Source: CAZOMR01 sp964580655
GTDB taxonomy: Bacteria; RBG-13-61-14; CAZOMR01
DNA: 10,021 nucleotides
Direction: 5' to 3'
Assembly: GCA_964580655.1 (NCBI GenBank)
Contig: CAZOMR010000117.1
Coordinates: 1 to 10,021, forward strand
Made by a program: the position numbers and the translations under genes. The notes below the pieces were generated by a model. It was not told the DNA's origin. It worked only from the letters and a program-made list of their open reading frames with translations, and ran no database searches. Shown piece by piece: positions 1 through 5,548 of the stretch (its first letter is position 1; each line of letters starts with the position of its first letter).

Positions 1-12
1 CTTCTTCTCCAT
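1..12 (-). CDS. 5' end of an unknown minus-strand gene (cut by window edge)
   Basis: Only the first four codons (Met-Glu-Lys-Lys) lie inside the window, so the product cannot be named. The gene call rests on its initiation signals: ATG at 12-10, a full Shine-Dalgarno match (TAAGGAGG, 27-20) seven bases upstream, and a promoter-like pair of hexamers further upstream at 42-70. It runs in the same direction as the MetVF/hydrogenase operon but is separated from metF by the epimerase remnant and appears to have its own promoter. It therefore probably forms a separate transcription unit. Confidence 0.55.
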
Positions 13-19
13 TGTCCCG

Positions 20-27
20 CCTCCTTA
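20..27 (-). promoter_or_regulatory. Strong ribosome binding site for the edge gene
   Basis: The minus strand reads TAAGGAGG, then seven bases, then ATG at 12-10. This near-perfect anti-16S match is the main evidence that a gene starts at the left edge. Confidence 0.6.
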
Positions 28-41
28 TCGTCATAGTGACA

Positions 42-70
42 ATTTTACCGGAGGCATTCTCCATTTCCAA
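42..70 (-). promoter_or_regulatory. Putative sigma70-type promoter for the edge gene
   Basis: On the minus strand, TTGGAA (70-65; 4/6 to TTGACA) and TAAAAT (47-42; 5/6 to TATAAT) are separated by exactly 17 bases. Transcription would begin near 35, giving a short leader that carries the ribosome site at 27-20. The promoter lies at the broken end of the epimerase remnant. It is inferred from hexamers and spacing only. Confidence 0.5.
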
Positions 71-74
71 CTGA

Positions 75-314
75 GGCAGGACAAACCAGCGAGGCATACC
101 CGGCACCGGGCTTGTGCCCTGGGAGGAATTCTATCACGCAATTCGCGCCGTGGGTTATGACGGGTGGATAACCATTGAGTCATTTGACCCAAACATGGAG
201 AACATAGCCAAGCTATGCTGTATCTGGCGCAAGCTCGCGGATAGTCCGGAAGAGCTGGCATCGCAAGGCCTCAAGTTCCTTAAGCAGGTGGAGCGAAAAG
301 CCACCTTGCAATAA
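75..314 (+). pseudogene. C-terminal remnant of a sugar-phosphate isomerase/epimerase (xylose isomerase-like TIM barrel)
   Basis: This frame reads NQRGIPGTG (codons from 84) followed by GYDGWITIESFDP and a tail with IWRKLADSPEELASQGLKFL. That is the ending typical of D-psicose/tagatose 3-epimerase-like proteins, in which the second Glu of the GYDGW...IES segment is a metal ligand. Family members are about 270-300 aa; only about 75 codons remain. A TGA at 72-74 closes the frame, and the sequence beyond carries another gene's promoter and ribosome site. A different frame at 50-73 reads GGILHFQL, which resembles the strand normally preceding NxRG. A frameshift plus a 5' deletion is therefore possible. 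A GTG at 114 could start a 66-residue peptide, but no Shine-Dalgarno precedes it. The stop at 312-314 faces the metF stop ten bases away. Identity is fairly sure; dead status is inferred. Confidence 0.7.
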
Positions 315-324
315 AATCGGTTCC

Positions 325-1203
325 TCAGAGTCCACAGGCATCCATCAACTCAGGCACATATCTCTCCCAGCCCATGGGCATGAGGTGTATTCCCTGGCAC
401 AGGGGTTTGAGCTTATGGATAAGGTCAACGGTCAGCTCAATGCTTTTCTTTGGCCTGTCATCCTTGCTCGCCTCGGAAAGGGCCTTTATCCAGGAGTCCG
501 GCACGAACACCCCGGCTACATTCTGGTTCATATACTTTGCCATGCCAGCGCTCTTGACCATGACTATCCCGGCAAGCACCGGCACATTGAACCTGCTTGC
601 CTCCCTCATGAAGGCCTCGAACTTATCCGCCTCGTAAATGGCCTGGGTCTGGAAGAATTTGGCACCGGCCTGGATCTTTTTGTCCATCTTGATCAACTGC
701 GGCTCAAGCGGGTCAGCTCCCGGTGTGACCGTGGCACCGGGGAAGAGTTCCTCGGGCTTGCCCGCGAGGTTCTCATTGGCCAGGTCCTTGCCGTTCATCA
801 TCGCGGTGATGGTAACCAGAAGCGAGACCGAGTCCAGGTCAAACACGGGCTTTGCCTCCGGGTGATCTCCCAGGGTCGTGTGGTCCCCGGTCAAGGCCAG
901 GATGTTTCGGATCCCCAGAAGGTACGCACTCAAAATATCCGACTGGATAGCGAGCCGGTTCCTGTCCCGGCAGGTCATCTGGAAGATCGGCTCATAGCCT
1001 TCCTGCACCAGCCTGGCGCATATTCCGAGGGACCCGATCCGCATCACGGACGACTGGTTGTCTGTGACATTAACCGCCACCACCCTGTCTTTGATGATCT
1101 CTGCTTCCTTCATCATGCCGGCAATGTCCACACCCTTGGGCGGGCCAAGCTCGCTGGTTACCGCAAATTTTCCATGCTTCAAGGTCTCCTGCAACCTGGT
1201 CAT
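325..1203 (-). CDS. metF: Methylene-tetrahydrofolate reductase, MetF catalytic subunit
   Basis: This 292-aa protein is a flavin-dependent TIM-barrel enzyme interconverting 5,10-methylene- and 5-methyl-tetrahydrofolate in the cytoplasm. Visible landmarks are the N-terminal SELGPP (Glu18, the position of the catalytic Glu), QMTCRDRN (75-82, folate/flavin segment), LTGDH (104-108) and FFQTQ (183-187). The length fits bacterial/archaeal MetF without the eukaryotic regulatory domain. The ATG at 1203 has an ideal ribosome site (AAAGGAGG, 5-base spacing), and the upstream metV stop codon TAA is part of it. It is the last gene of the hydrogenase-metV-metF run, 11 bases after metV. MetF lying directly after MetV is the acetogen/sulfate-reducer arrangement, in which MetV is needed for electron input. 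That points to the Wood-Ljungdahl methyl branch (reductive or oxidative) rather than only methionine synthesis. Confidence 0.93.
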   Translation of the reverse strand: MTRLQETLKHGKFAVTSELGPPKGVDIAGMMKEAEIIKDRVVAVNVTDNQSSVMRIGSLGICARLVQEGYEPIFQMTCRDRNRLAIQSDILSAYLLGIRNILALTGDHTTLGDHPEAKPVFDLDSVSLLVTITAMMNGKDLANENLAGKPEELFPGATVTPGADPLEPQLIKMDKKIQAGAKFFQTQAIYEADKFEAFMREASRFNVPVLAGIVMVKSAGMAKYMNQNVAGVFVPDSWIKALSEASKDDRPKKSIELTVDLIHKLKPLCQGIHLMPMGWERYVPELMDACGL

Positions 1204-1214
1204 GCTAGCCTCCT

Positions 1215-1934
1215 TTACGACTTACCCTCGGTACCAGTTGCTTCTGCTTTCGGCGCTTCAAAGATTTCATCTCGCTCAAGCGCCCAGCGCGTGGTCCTGC
1301 GCTCTTCCCCCGGCACATCCTGCTTGCGGTGATCTCTTAACGGCGGAATCTCCTTGAGCTTGTCCAACTGGCCCAGGCTTTTCAGCCTATCGTATATGAG
1401 GTGCCAGCCGCAGTCCCGCTCAGGATGAACCTCGCACTTGCCCTCGTGCGCGCCTCCGCACTGGCCGTTGATCAGACTTTTCGCGCACATGGTGATCGGG
1501 CATATCCCGCCAGTCTTGTCAAGCAGACAATCACCGCACCCTCCACAGCGCTCCTCCCCTGGCCATAGCCCCTGCATGCCCTGGGCCGAGACCGTGTTAT
1601 TGGCCGGACTGACTGGAATGTCCACCATGGCCGCGGTTGCCTGGACCCCGATGCCGCAGGATACTACCAGAACCGCATCCGAGGCCTTGAGCGCAGGCAG
1701 GTAGTAATTAAGCTGAGCCCCGACCAGGGCTTTGTTGCAAAGGAATTCAATCTCGCATGAGCCAGTGACAGCCTTTCCGCTTGCAGAAAGACCCTTGCTC
1801 AACTCGTCAATGCGCTCCTGGCCCCCGCTTTTGCACCCGAGGGGACAGCCGCCACAGGCCACGATAAAAATCCTGTTTTTCCCCTCCAGATTCCCGACAA
1901 CCTCTTTCAATGGTTTGGGTTCGGAAATAATCAT
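1215..1934 (-). CDS. metV: MetV: zinc/Fe-S companion subunit of methylene-THF reductase
   Basis: This 239-aa cysteine-rich protein belongs to the methylene-tetrahydrofolate reductase C-terminal-domain family, known as MetV in acetogens. Cysteine groups are CGGCPLGC (27-34), Cys60/Cys66, Cys93, a CGGCGDC cluster (130-136), CPITMC (145-150), and Cys159, 167 and 175. These are suited to binding zinc and/or an iron-sulfur cluster. MetV forms a complex with MetF and is thought to mediate electron entry from partners such as HdrABC-MvhD. Here the upstream neighbours are instead a [NiFe] hydrogenase and its protease. The start at ATG 1934 follows AAGGAGGG with 6-base spacing and lies 22 bases after the protease stop. 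The tail after about residue 190 is charged and looks flexible. Identification is strong; the electron donor is inferred. Confidence 0.88.
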   Translation of the reverse strand: MIISEPKPLKEVVGNLEGKNRIFIVACGGCPLGCKSGGQERIDELSKGLSASGKAVTGSCEIEFLCNKALVGAQLNYYLPALKASDAVLVVSCGIGVQATAAMVDIPVSPANNTVSAQGMQGLWPGEERCGGCGDCLLDKTGGICPITMCAKSLINGQCGGAHEGKCEVHPERDCGWHLIYDRLKSLGQLDKLKEIPPLRDHRKQDVPGEERRTTRWALERDEIFEAPKAEATGTEGKS

Positions 1935-1956
1935 TCCCCACCCTCCTTTTTCTCGC

Positions 1957-2460
1957 TCATCCGCGGTTTATCTCCTGCTCTACTGTCCGGATATACTCTT
2001 CCATCCTTCTCTCAAGCGCGGGCGAGAGGGCCTCTTTTAATTCAACCTTAGCAGGCTCCACGCCGATGAAGATAATCTCTGCCGGCAGTCTCTGCGTGAG
2101 CCGGGCCATGGAGAGTGTCTCTTCCACGCCCATCTCGTGTATGGACATCATCAGGCCATCGGCATTCCCCTCTCTCCGCTTCTCCAGATCCTCCAAGGTG
2201 AACCGGTAGATGGTGCAGGGGGCCTCGCCGCCCCGGACCGCATCTACCACGATCATCCGGTCATATCCCTCCAGCCTGGGCAGGAGCGCATGGAGCGCAG
2301 TGCCTGCATCAAAGAATTCAACGCCTCTTTTCGCCTTTTTCGCCGATTTCGCTTTTTTCGCCGATCTCTTCTCCAGAGCCCCCACGACCCTGACCCCGAT
2401 GCCTTCATCTTCCATCAGGATGTTGCCAACACCTACCACAGCGATTTTCAGATCAGACAA
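1957..2460 (-). CDS. [NiFe] hydrogenase maturation endopeptidase (HycI/HybD family)
   Basis: This 167-aa protease trims the C-terminal extension of the hydrogenase large subunit after nickel insertion. The N-terminus has the family signature GVGNILMEDEGIG (10-22). Expected nickel-sensing residues are Glu19, Asp73 (in VVDAVRGG) and His108 (in SIHEMG), matching HybD Glu16, Asp62 and His93. I place the start at TTG (2460-2458): it puts the signature about ten residues from the N-terminus and has GGGGGAG seven bases upstream. An ATG at 2529 would add 23 residues unlike the family and overlap the large subunit by 77 bases. With TTG the overlap is 8 bases, suggesting translational coupling. An insertion of two SAKKAK units (33-44) sits between the first helix and the next strand. 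Placement right after its substrate gene supports the role. Confidence 0.87.
   Translation of the reverse strand: MSDLKIAVVGVGNILMEDEGIGVRVVGALEKRSAKKAKSAKKAKRGVEFFDAGTALHALLPRLEGYDRMIVVDAVRGGEAPCTIYRFTLEDLEKRREGNADGLMMSIHEMGVEETLSMARLTQRLPAEIIFIGVEPAKVELKEALSPALERRMEEYIRTVEQEINRG
2332..2367 (-). repeat. 18-bp tandem repeat (2 copies) inside the maturation protease gene
   Basis: Positions 2332-2349 and 2350-2367 are two adjacent 18-base copies differing at two positions. On the coding (minus) strand each encodes Ser-Ala-Lys-Lys-Ala-Lys. It is an in-frame duplication producing a lysine-rich loop that typical HycI/HybD proteins lack. Confidence 0.85.
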
Positions 2461-4057
2461 CCTTGAACTCCCCCAGCTTGCGGCCCCTGTGATTGATTGT
2501 ATGGATAGCGCAGGCCAGACAGGGATCAAAGGACCTGACGATGCGAAGTATCTCGTAGGGGTTCTCGGGGTCCCTGATCTTAGTCCCGATTATGGCCTGC
2601 TCCATGGGGCCGGGTTGTTCCTTGTCGTCCCTGGGTGACGCGTTCCAGGTAGTGGGAACCACCAATTGGTATTTATCAATCTTCCTGTCTTTGATCCGGA
2701 TGTAGTGGAGCAGTGCCCCGCGGGGAGCACCAACAATGCCGAGACCTTCGGCATCCTCCGGAACATCGTACTCCGCACAGACCGGCTCACCGGGTTTCAA
2801 CTCAAGGAGCCAGCTCGCCATGGCATCTGCCACAAACTTTGTCTCAAGCGCACGGGCCGCGTGCCGGCCCAGTGTGGAGTTGAGAACCTCCGGCCTGGCT
2901 CCGAGTTGACCCAGAACATCGTCAACCATGTTCTTGACCGGATCGAGCCCTGCGAAATATGACACGAGCATACGGGCGAGCGGGCCAACCTCGTAAACCT
3001 TGCCGTCATAGCGAGGGGACTTGATCCAGGAATAGCCGTCCTTCTTGGCCCGGTCAGGCTCGGTAACCTCTTCACACGGAGGCCGTGTCCAGTCGCCCTT
3101 GTACCATGAGTGCTTGATGCTCTCTGTGATATTGTTCAAGTCCAGAGGATGCAGTCTCTTCATCCCTTCCAGAGCGCCCTGGGAATGGAGCCGCTTGCGG
3201 GCCCCGTAGTCCGGGTCTTTGCCATCCAGGTCGAAAACGCCGTAAGAAAGGAGATTGCCACAGCCATCTCCGATCTCGAAGTAGTCAGGATATGCCCTTG
3301 CCACGGCGAGGATGTCCGGTACATACATGGTGTCAATGAAGTCCCGGACCCGGTTGAGGCGCCAGAGCAAATTAGCTATTTTATCCACGGTCGGATGCTC
3401 GGTGATTCCTCCGGGGCACACCGTGGCATTGTGAGGCATCTTTCCTCCGAAGATCGCGAGCGCCTCCTGGGCCAGCTTGCGAGCCTCCAGTGCCTTGATG
3501 TAGTGCCCTGTCAGTTCCTGGTTTGTGGCCTGGTCAAATCTATAGTCCCCTTCGTAGCGGGGCACGAGTGGCCCTAGTTGACCCCGCGCCATGAATTCCT
3601 TGACCGCTTTCAGGTCCCAGTCGCCCCCTGAGTAATTTGCGACCGCGGTTACATCCACATAATCCAGAGCCGCAAGATGGTAAAAATGCAGGATGTGAGA
3701 TTGCAGGTAGTTGGCCCCTAGCACCAGGTTTCTCAAAATCCTGCCATTGTCCGGGATTTTATCCGCCAGTCCGAACGCGCTGTCCAGGTTGAGAGCCGAG
3801 GCCACGGAGTGAGAAGTGGGACAGACCCCGCAGACCCGCTGGGTGATGCGCTGGGCGTCGCGCGGCTCCCGGCCTTGCAGGAAGATCTCAAAGCCCCTGA
3901 AAAGTGTGCCGGAGCTCTTCACCTCCTTGACCTCTCCGGCTTCAACCATGGCCTCGATCATCAGATGACCCTCGATCCGGGTGACAGGATCAATCGTTAT
4001 CCTGGTGGCCCCTGTTTTCTTCTTCCCTTTGCGGAACCGCGAAAACAAGCTTGACAT
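2453..4057 (-). CDS. [NiFe] hydrogenase large subunit (HysA-like, Cys-containing)
   Basis: This 534-aa catalytic subunit carries the NiFe(CN)2CO site for reversible H2 oxidation. The two active-site motifs are RVCGVC..SH (Cys76, Cys79, His83) and DPCLACAIH near the C-terminus (Cys513, Cys516, His519). The 15 residues after His519 should be removed by the downstream protease. The sequence around GANYLQSHILHFYHLAA and AEGLGIVGAPRGALLHYI closely resembles, from memory, HysA of [NiFeSe] hydrogenases. However, the residue that is Sec there is Cys513 here (TGT). I chose the ATG at 4057 (preceded by a GGGGGA stretch, 25 bases after the small-subunit stop). A longer ATG at 4192 would overlap the small-subunit gene by about 110 bases and adds unconserved residues. 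The N-terminal tail (5-15) is very basic, with no lipobox or signal. Confidence 0.92.
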   Translation of the reverse strand: MSSLFSRFRKGKKKTGATRITIDPVTRIEGHLMIEAMVEAGEVKEVKSSGTLFRGFEIFLQGREPRDAQRITQRVCGVCPTSHSVASALNLDSAFGLADKIPDNGRILRNLVLGANYLQSHILHFYHLAALDYVDVTAVANYSGGDWDLKAVKEFMARGQLGPLVPRYEGDYRFDQATNQELTGHYIKALEARKLAQEALAIFGGKMPHNATVCPGGITEHPTVDKIANLLWRLNRVRDFIDTMYVPDILAVARAYPDYFEIGDGCGNLLSYGVFDLDGKDPDYGARKRLHSQGALEGMKRLHPLDLNNITESIKHSWYKGDWTRPPCEEVTEPDRAKKDGYSWIKSPRYDGKVYEVGPLARMLVSYFAGLDPVKNMVDDVLGQLGARPEVLNSTLGRHAARALETKFVADAMASWLLELKPGEPVCAEYDVPEDAEGLGIVGAPRGALLHYIRIKDRKIDKYQLVVPTTWNASPRDDKEQPGPMEQAIIGTKIRDPENPYEILRIVRSFDPCLACAIHTINHRGRKLGEFKVV

Positions 4058-4082
4058 CCTTTTCCCCCTTGCCAGACCGCGC

Positions 4083-4988
4083 CTACCTGGTTTTGAGCTT
4101 GAAGCGAGAGAGCCGATCATCATTGAGCTTATGATACATTGGCTGGAGTTTATCCGGAAAGGTCGGCTCCACGCATCCGATGCAGGGCGCACCCGCTCCC
4201 ACGCACCAGTTCAATCCGTTGTTCCAGAGCCTGGTGGGGCAGTCCGCGTAGGTCATCGGGCCCTTACACCCTAGCTCGTAAAGGCATCCCGGGTCACCGG
4301 TATGGCGCGCGAACTGACCCGCATCAAAGTAGGCCCTTCGCGGGCAGTTGTCGTGGATAAGCTTGCCGTAGAATGCTCTGGGCCGCCTGGCCGGGTCCAG
4401 GTCATCCGGTCCGGGAAGACCATTAAGAAGAACCATGGCAATGGTTCCGACCACCCAGTCCGGATGCGGCGGACAGCCCGGGACATTGATCAGCGGGGTT
4501 TCAATTCCATTTTCCTCCAGGACCTCGCTCACGCTCCTGGAGCCCGAGGGATTGGGAGCGCTAGCTGAGATTCCTCCGAAGCTTGAGCATGTGCCCACGC
4601 AGACCACAGCCATTGCGTCCCCCGCCATCTCGACCAGGGTGTCTTGCATAGTCATGTGCTTGCCCGAGAGATCCCCGATGGTGCAGTAAAGCCCCTCTTC
4701 CGCTGTGGGAACGGCTCCCTCCACAAGAAGAAGGTAACCCTTGGGGTTTTCCACCCGTGTGTCCAGGAGCACCTTCATCGCCGGCTCTCCCTGCCCGGCC
4801 ATGATTATAGGATGAAACCGCAGGTTCACATGCTTGCCCGGAAGAACAGGGTCAAAAAGCACATTCCGGATGTCAGGGCTGACCGCATTGAGCAGTGACA
4901 CCGAACACCCGGAACAACCTGCGCCAGCTAGCCACACAGCAGGATATTCGGTCACAGCACCCCTGGATTCGGACAACATATCATCCAT
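4083..4988 (-). CDS. [NiFe] hydrogenase small subunit (HysB-like, no Tat signal)
   Basis: This 301-aa electron-transfer subunit has ligands for three clusters. Proximal: Cys25, Cys28, Cys134, Cys172 (CSGC, GTCSSFGG, PGCPPHPDW). Distal: His212, Cys215, Cys235, Cys241. Medial: Cys250, Cys262, Cys269, Cys272. Cys262 occupies the place of the proline that gives ordinary group 1 enzymes a [3Fe-4S] medial cluster, so all three should be [4Fe-4S], as in [NiFeSe] enzymes. The CIGCVEPTFPD ending also resembles HysB. Periplasmic relatives start with an RRxFxK Tat leader; here only about 14 residues precede the first conserved strand. A TGA (5000-4998) three codons upstream excludes a longer form. A GAGGTGA ribosome site precedes ATG 4988. 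The subunit, and thus the enzyme, should be cytoplasmic. It opens the operon's hydrogenase part; no cytochrome or membrane anchor follows. Confidence 0.92.
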   Translation of the reverse strand: MDDMLSESRGAVTEYPAVWLAGAGCSGCSVSLLNAVSPDIRNVLFDPVLPGKHVNLRFHPIIMAGQGEPAMKVLLDTRVENPKGYLLLVEGAVPTAEEGLYCTIGDLSGKHMTMQDTLVEMAGDAMAVVCVGTCSSFGGISASAPNPSGSRSVSEVLEENGIETPLINVPGCPPHPDWVVGTIAMVLLNGLPGPDDLDPARRPRAFYGKLIHDNCPRRAYFDAGQFARHTGDPGCLYELGCKGPMTYADCPTRLWNNGLNWCVGAGAPCIGCVEPTFPDKLQPMYHKLNDDRLSRFKLKTR

Positions 4989-5076
4989 CCTTTCACCTCA
5001 CTGCCACAAGAGAGTAATGAGGGTCAGAGATTCACTTAAAACTTAACGGCTGAAATGTGAAGACCCGATCCCCATA

Positions 5077-5382
5077 CTAATTCTTGACCTTTGTTCCCAA
5101 TTTCTTCTCCACCGCGGCGATCTTTCCTGTGATTCTTCCTTTTGCACCCTCGCGGTCGTCAATGATGATCGTGGTCAAAACCCTCCTTGATGACTGCCGT
5201 GCCAGCTTGTGGCAGTCCATGATCAGGGCCATGACCTCATCAAATCCGCCTTCCACCACCGTGGCCATTGGGGTGAGCCTGTAGTCTATTCCGCTCCTTT
5301 TTACCACCTCAATTATCCTGGCCACTTCCCCGGAAAGATTTTCCCCCGCATCCAGTGGCACAATGCTGAATTGCGCTATCAT
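5077..5382 (-). CDS. MTH1187/UPF0045 (YkoF-like) thiamine-binding family protein
   Basis: A 101-aa small alpha/beta protein. It begins MIAQFSIVPL and contains TPMATVVEGG, a VMALIMDCHKLA helix and the strand RVLTTIIIDDREG. These are the hallmarks of the MTH1187 family, which forms ferredoxin-fold oligomers; some members bind thiamine or related pyrimidines. Length matches the family (about 95-105 aa). I chose ATG 5382 because the conserved strand starts there. Upstream ATGs at 5406 and 5430 would add a phenylalanine-rich leader with no family match; none of the three has a strong ribosome site. It precedes the hydrogenase genes by 88 bases in the same direction, so it may share their transcript, but a link with hydrogen metabolism is not evident. 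Family assignment is confident; physiological role is open. Confidence 0.82.
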   Translation of the reverse strand: MIAQFSIVPLDAGENLSGEVARIIEVVKRSGIDYRLTPMATVVEGGFDEVMALIMDCHKLARQSSRRVLTTIIIDDREGAKGRITGKIAAVEKKLGTKVKN

Positions 5383-5420
5383 GAAAAGACATCCCTGCTT
5401 GAACATAAAGAAACTGCTTG

Positions 5421-5449
5421 AGTATATCATACTTACAGGAGATATTTAA
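5421..5449 (-). promoter_or_regulatory. Weak candidate promoter for the MTH1187-family gene
   Basis: On the minus strand TATACT (5426-5421; 5/6 to consensus -10) lies 17 bases from TTAAAT (5449-5444; 3/6 to -35). Transcription would start near 5414, about 30 bases before ATG 5382. The region is AT-rich, so chance matches are likely. If real, it might also serve the hydrogenase-metVF genes, for which no better promoter was seen. Confidence 0.3.
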
Positions 5450-5452
5450 ATT

Positions 5453-5464
5453 TTATTGCAATAA
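5453..5464. promoter_or_regulatory. 12-bp perfect palindrome between divergent genes
   Basis: TTATTGCAATAA is a perfect inverted repeat lying between the candidate minus-strand promoter (5421-5449) and the plus-strand promoter (5500-5528). The position suits an operator for a dimeric regulator, but the AT-rich setting makes a chance palindrome quite possible. Confidence 0.25.
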
Positions 5465-5499
5465 TAAGGGATCAGGGGTATATATAAGGAAAACTTTTT

Positions 5500-5528
5500 T
5501 TGCACTGGTTCGTTAAGGAGAGTATAAT
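5500..5528 (+). promoter_or_regulatory. Putative sigma70-type promoter for the flavin reductase operon
   Basis: TTGCAC (5500-5505; first three bases match the -35 consensus) is followed after exactly 17 bases by a perfect TATAAT (5523-5528). Transcription would begin near 5535, just before the AAGGAG ribosome site (5536-5541) and ATG 5549. The leader would be unusually short, about 14 bases. Confidence 0.55.
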
Positions 5529-5548
5529 ATAGAACAAGGAGTCTTTTT

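Noticed and set aside
31..261. A 76-codon minus-strand frame across the epimerase remnant
   Set aside because: It is the shadow of the epimerase frame. The translated sequence is Arg/Pro/Cys-rich with no family resemblance, and its tail overlaps the promoter region of the edge gene.
385..1332. A 315-codon open frame on the plus strand, antisense to metF and the end of metV
   Set aside because: It lies opposite well-conserved metF/metV coding sequence, has no recognisable protein features and no ribosome site. Long antisense frames are expected from the GC-rich codon use.
2453..2529. Longer protease start (ATG 2529) overlapping the large-subunit gene by 77 bases
   Set aside because: The extra 23 residues are simply the alternate frame of the conserved DPCLAC region of the large subunit, and the family signature normally sits close to the N-terminus.
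2518..2530. Possible UGA-encoded selenocysteine in the large-subunit C-terminal motif
   Set aside because: The codon is TGT (Cys) and the downstream Cys is TGC. There is no in-frame TGA before the true stop, so no Sec insertion is needed.
5033..5061. Hexamer pair TTCACA / TAAGTG (17-base spacing) upstream of the hydrogenase small subunit on the minus strand
   Set aside because: The -10 matches consensus at only two of six positions. I saw no convincing promoter or sigma54 motif in 4989-5076, so the hydrogenase genes may be read from further upstream.
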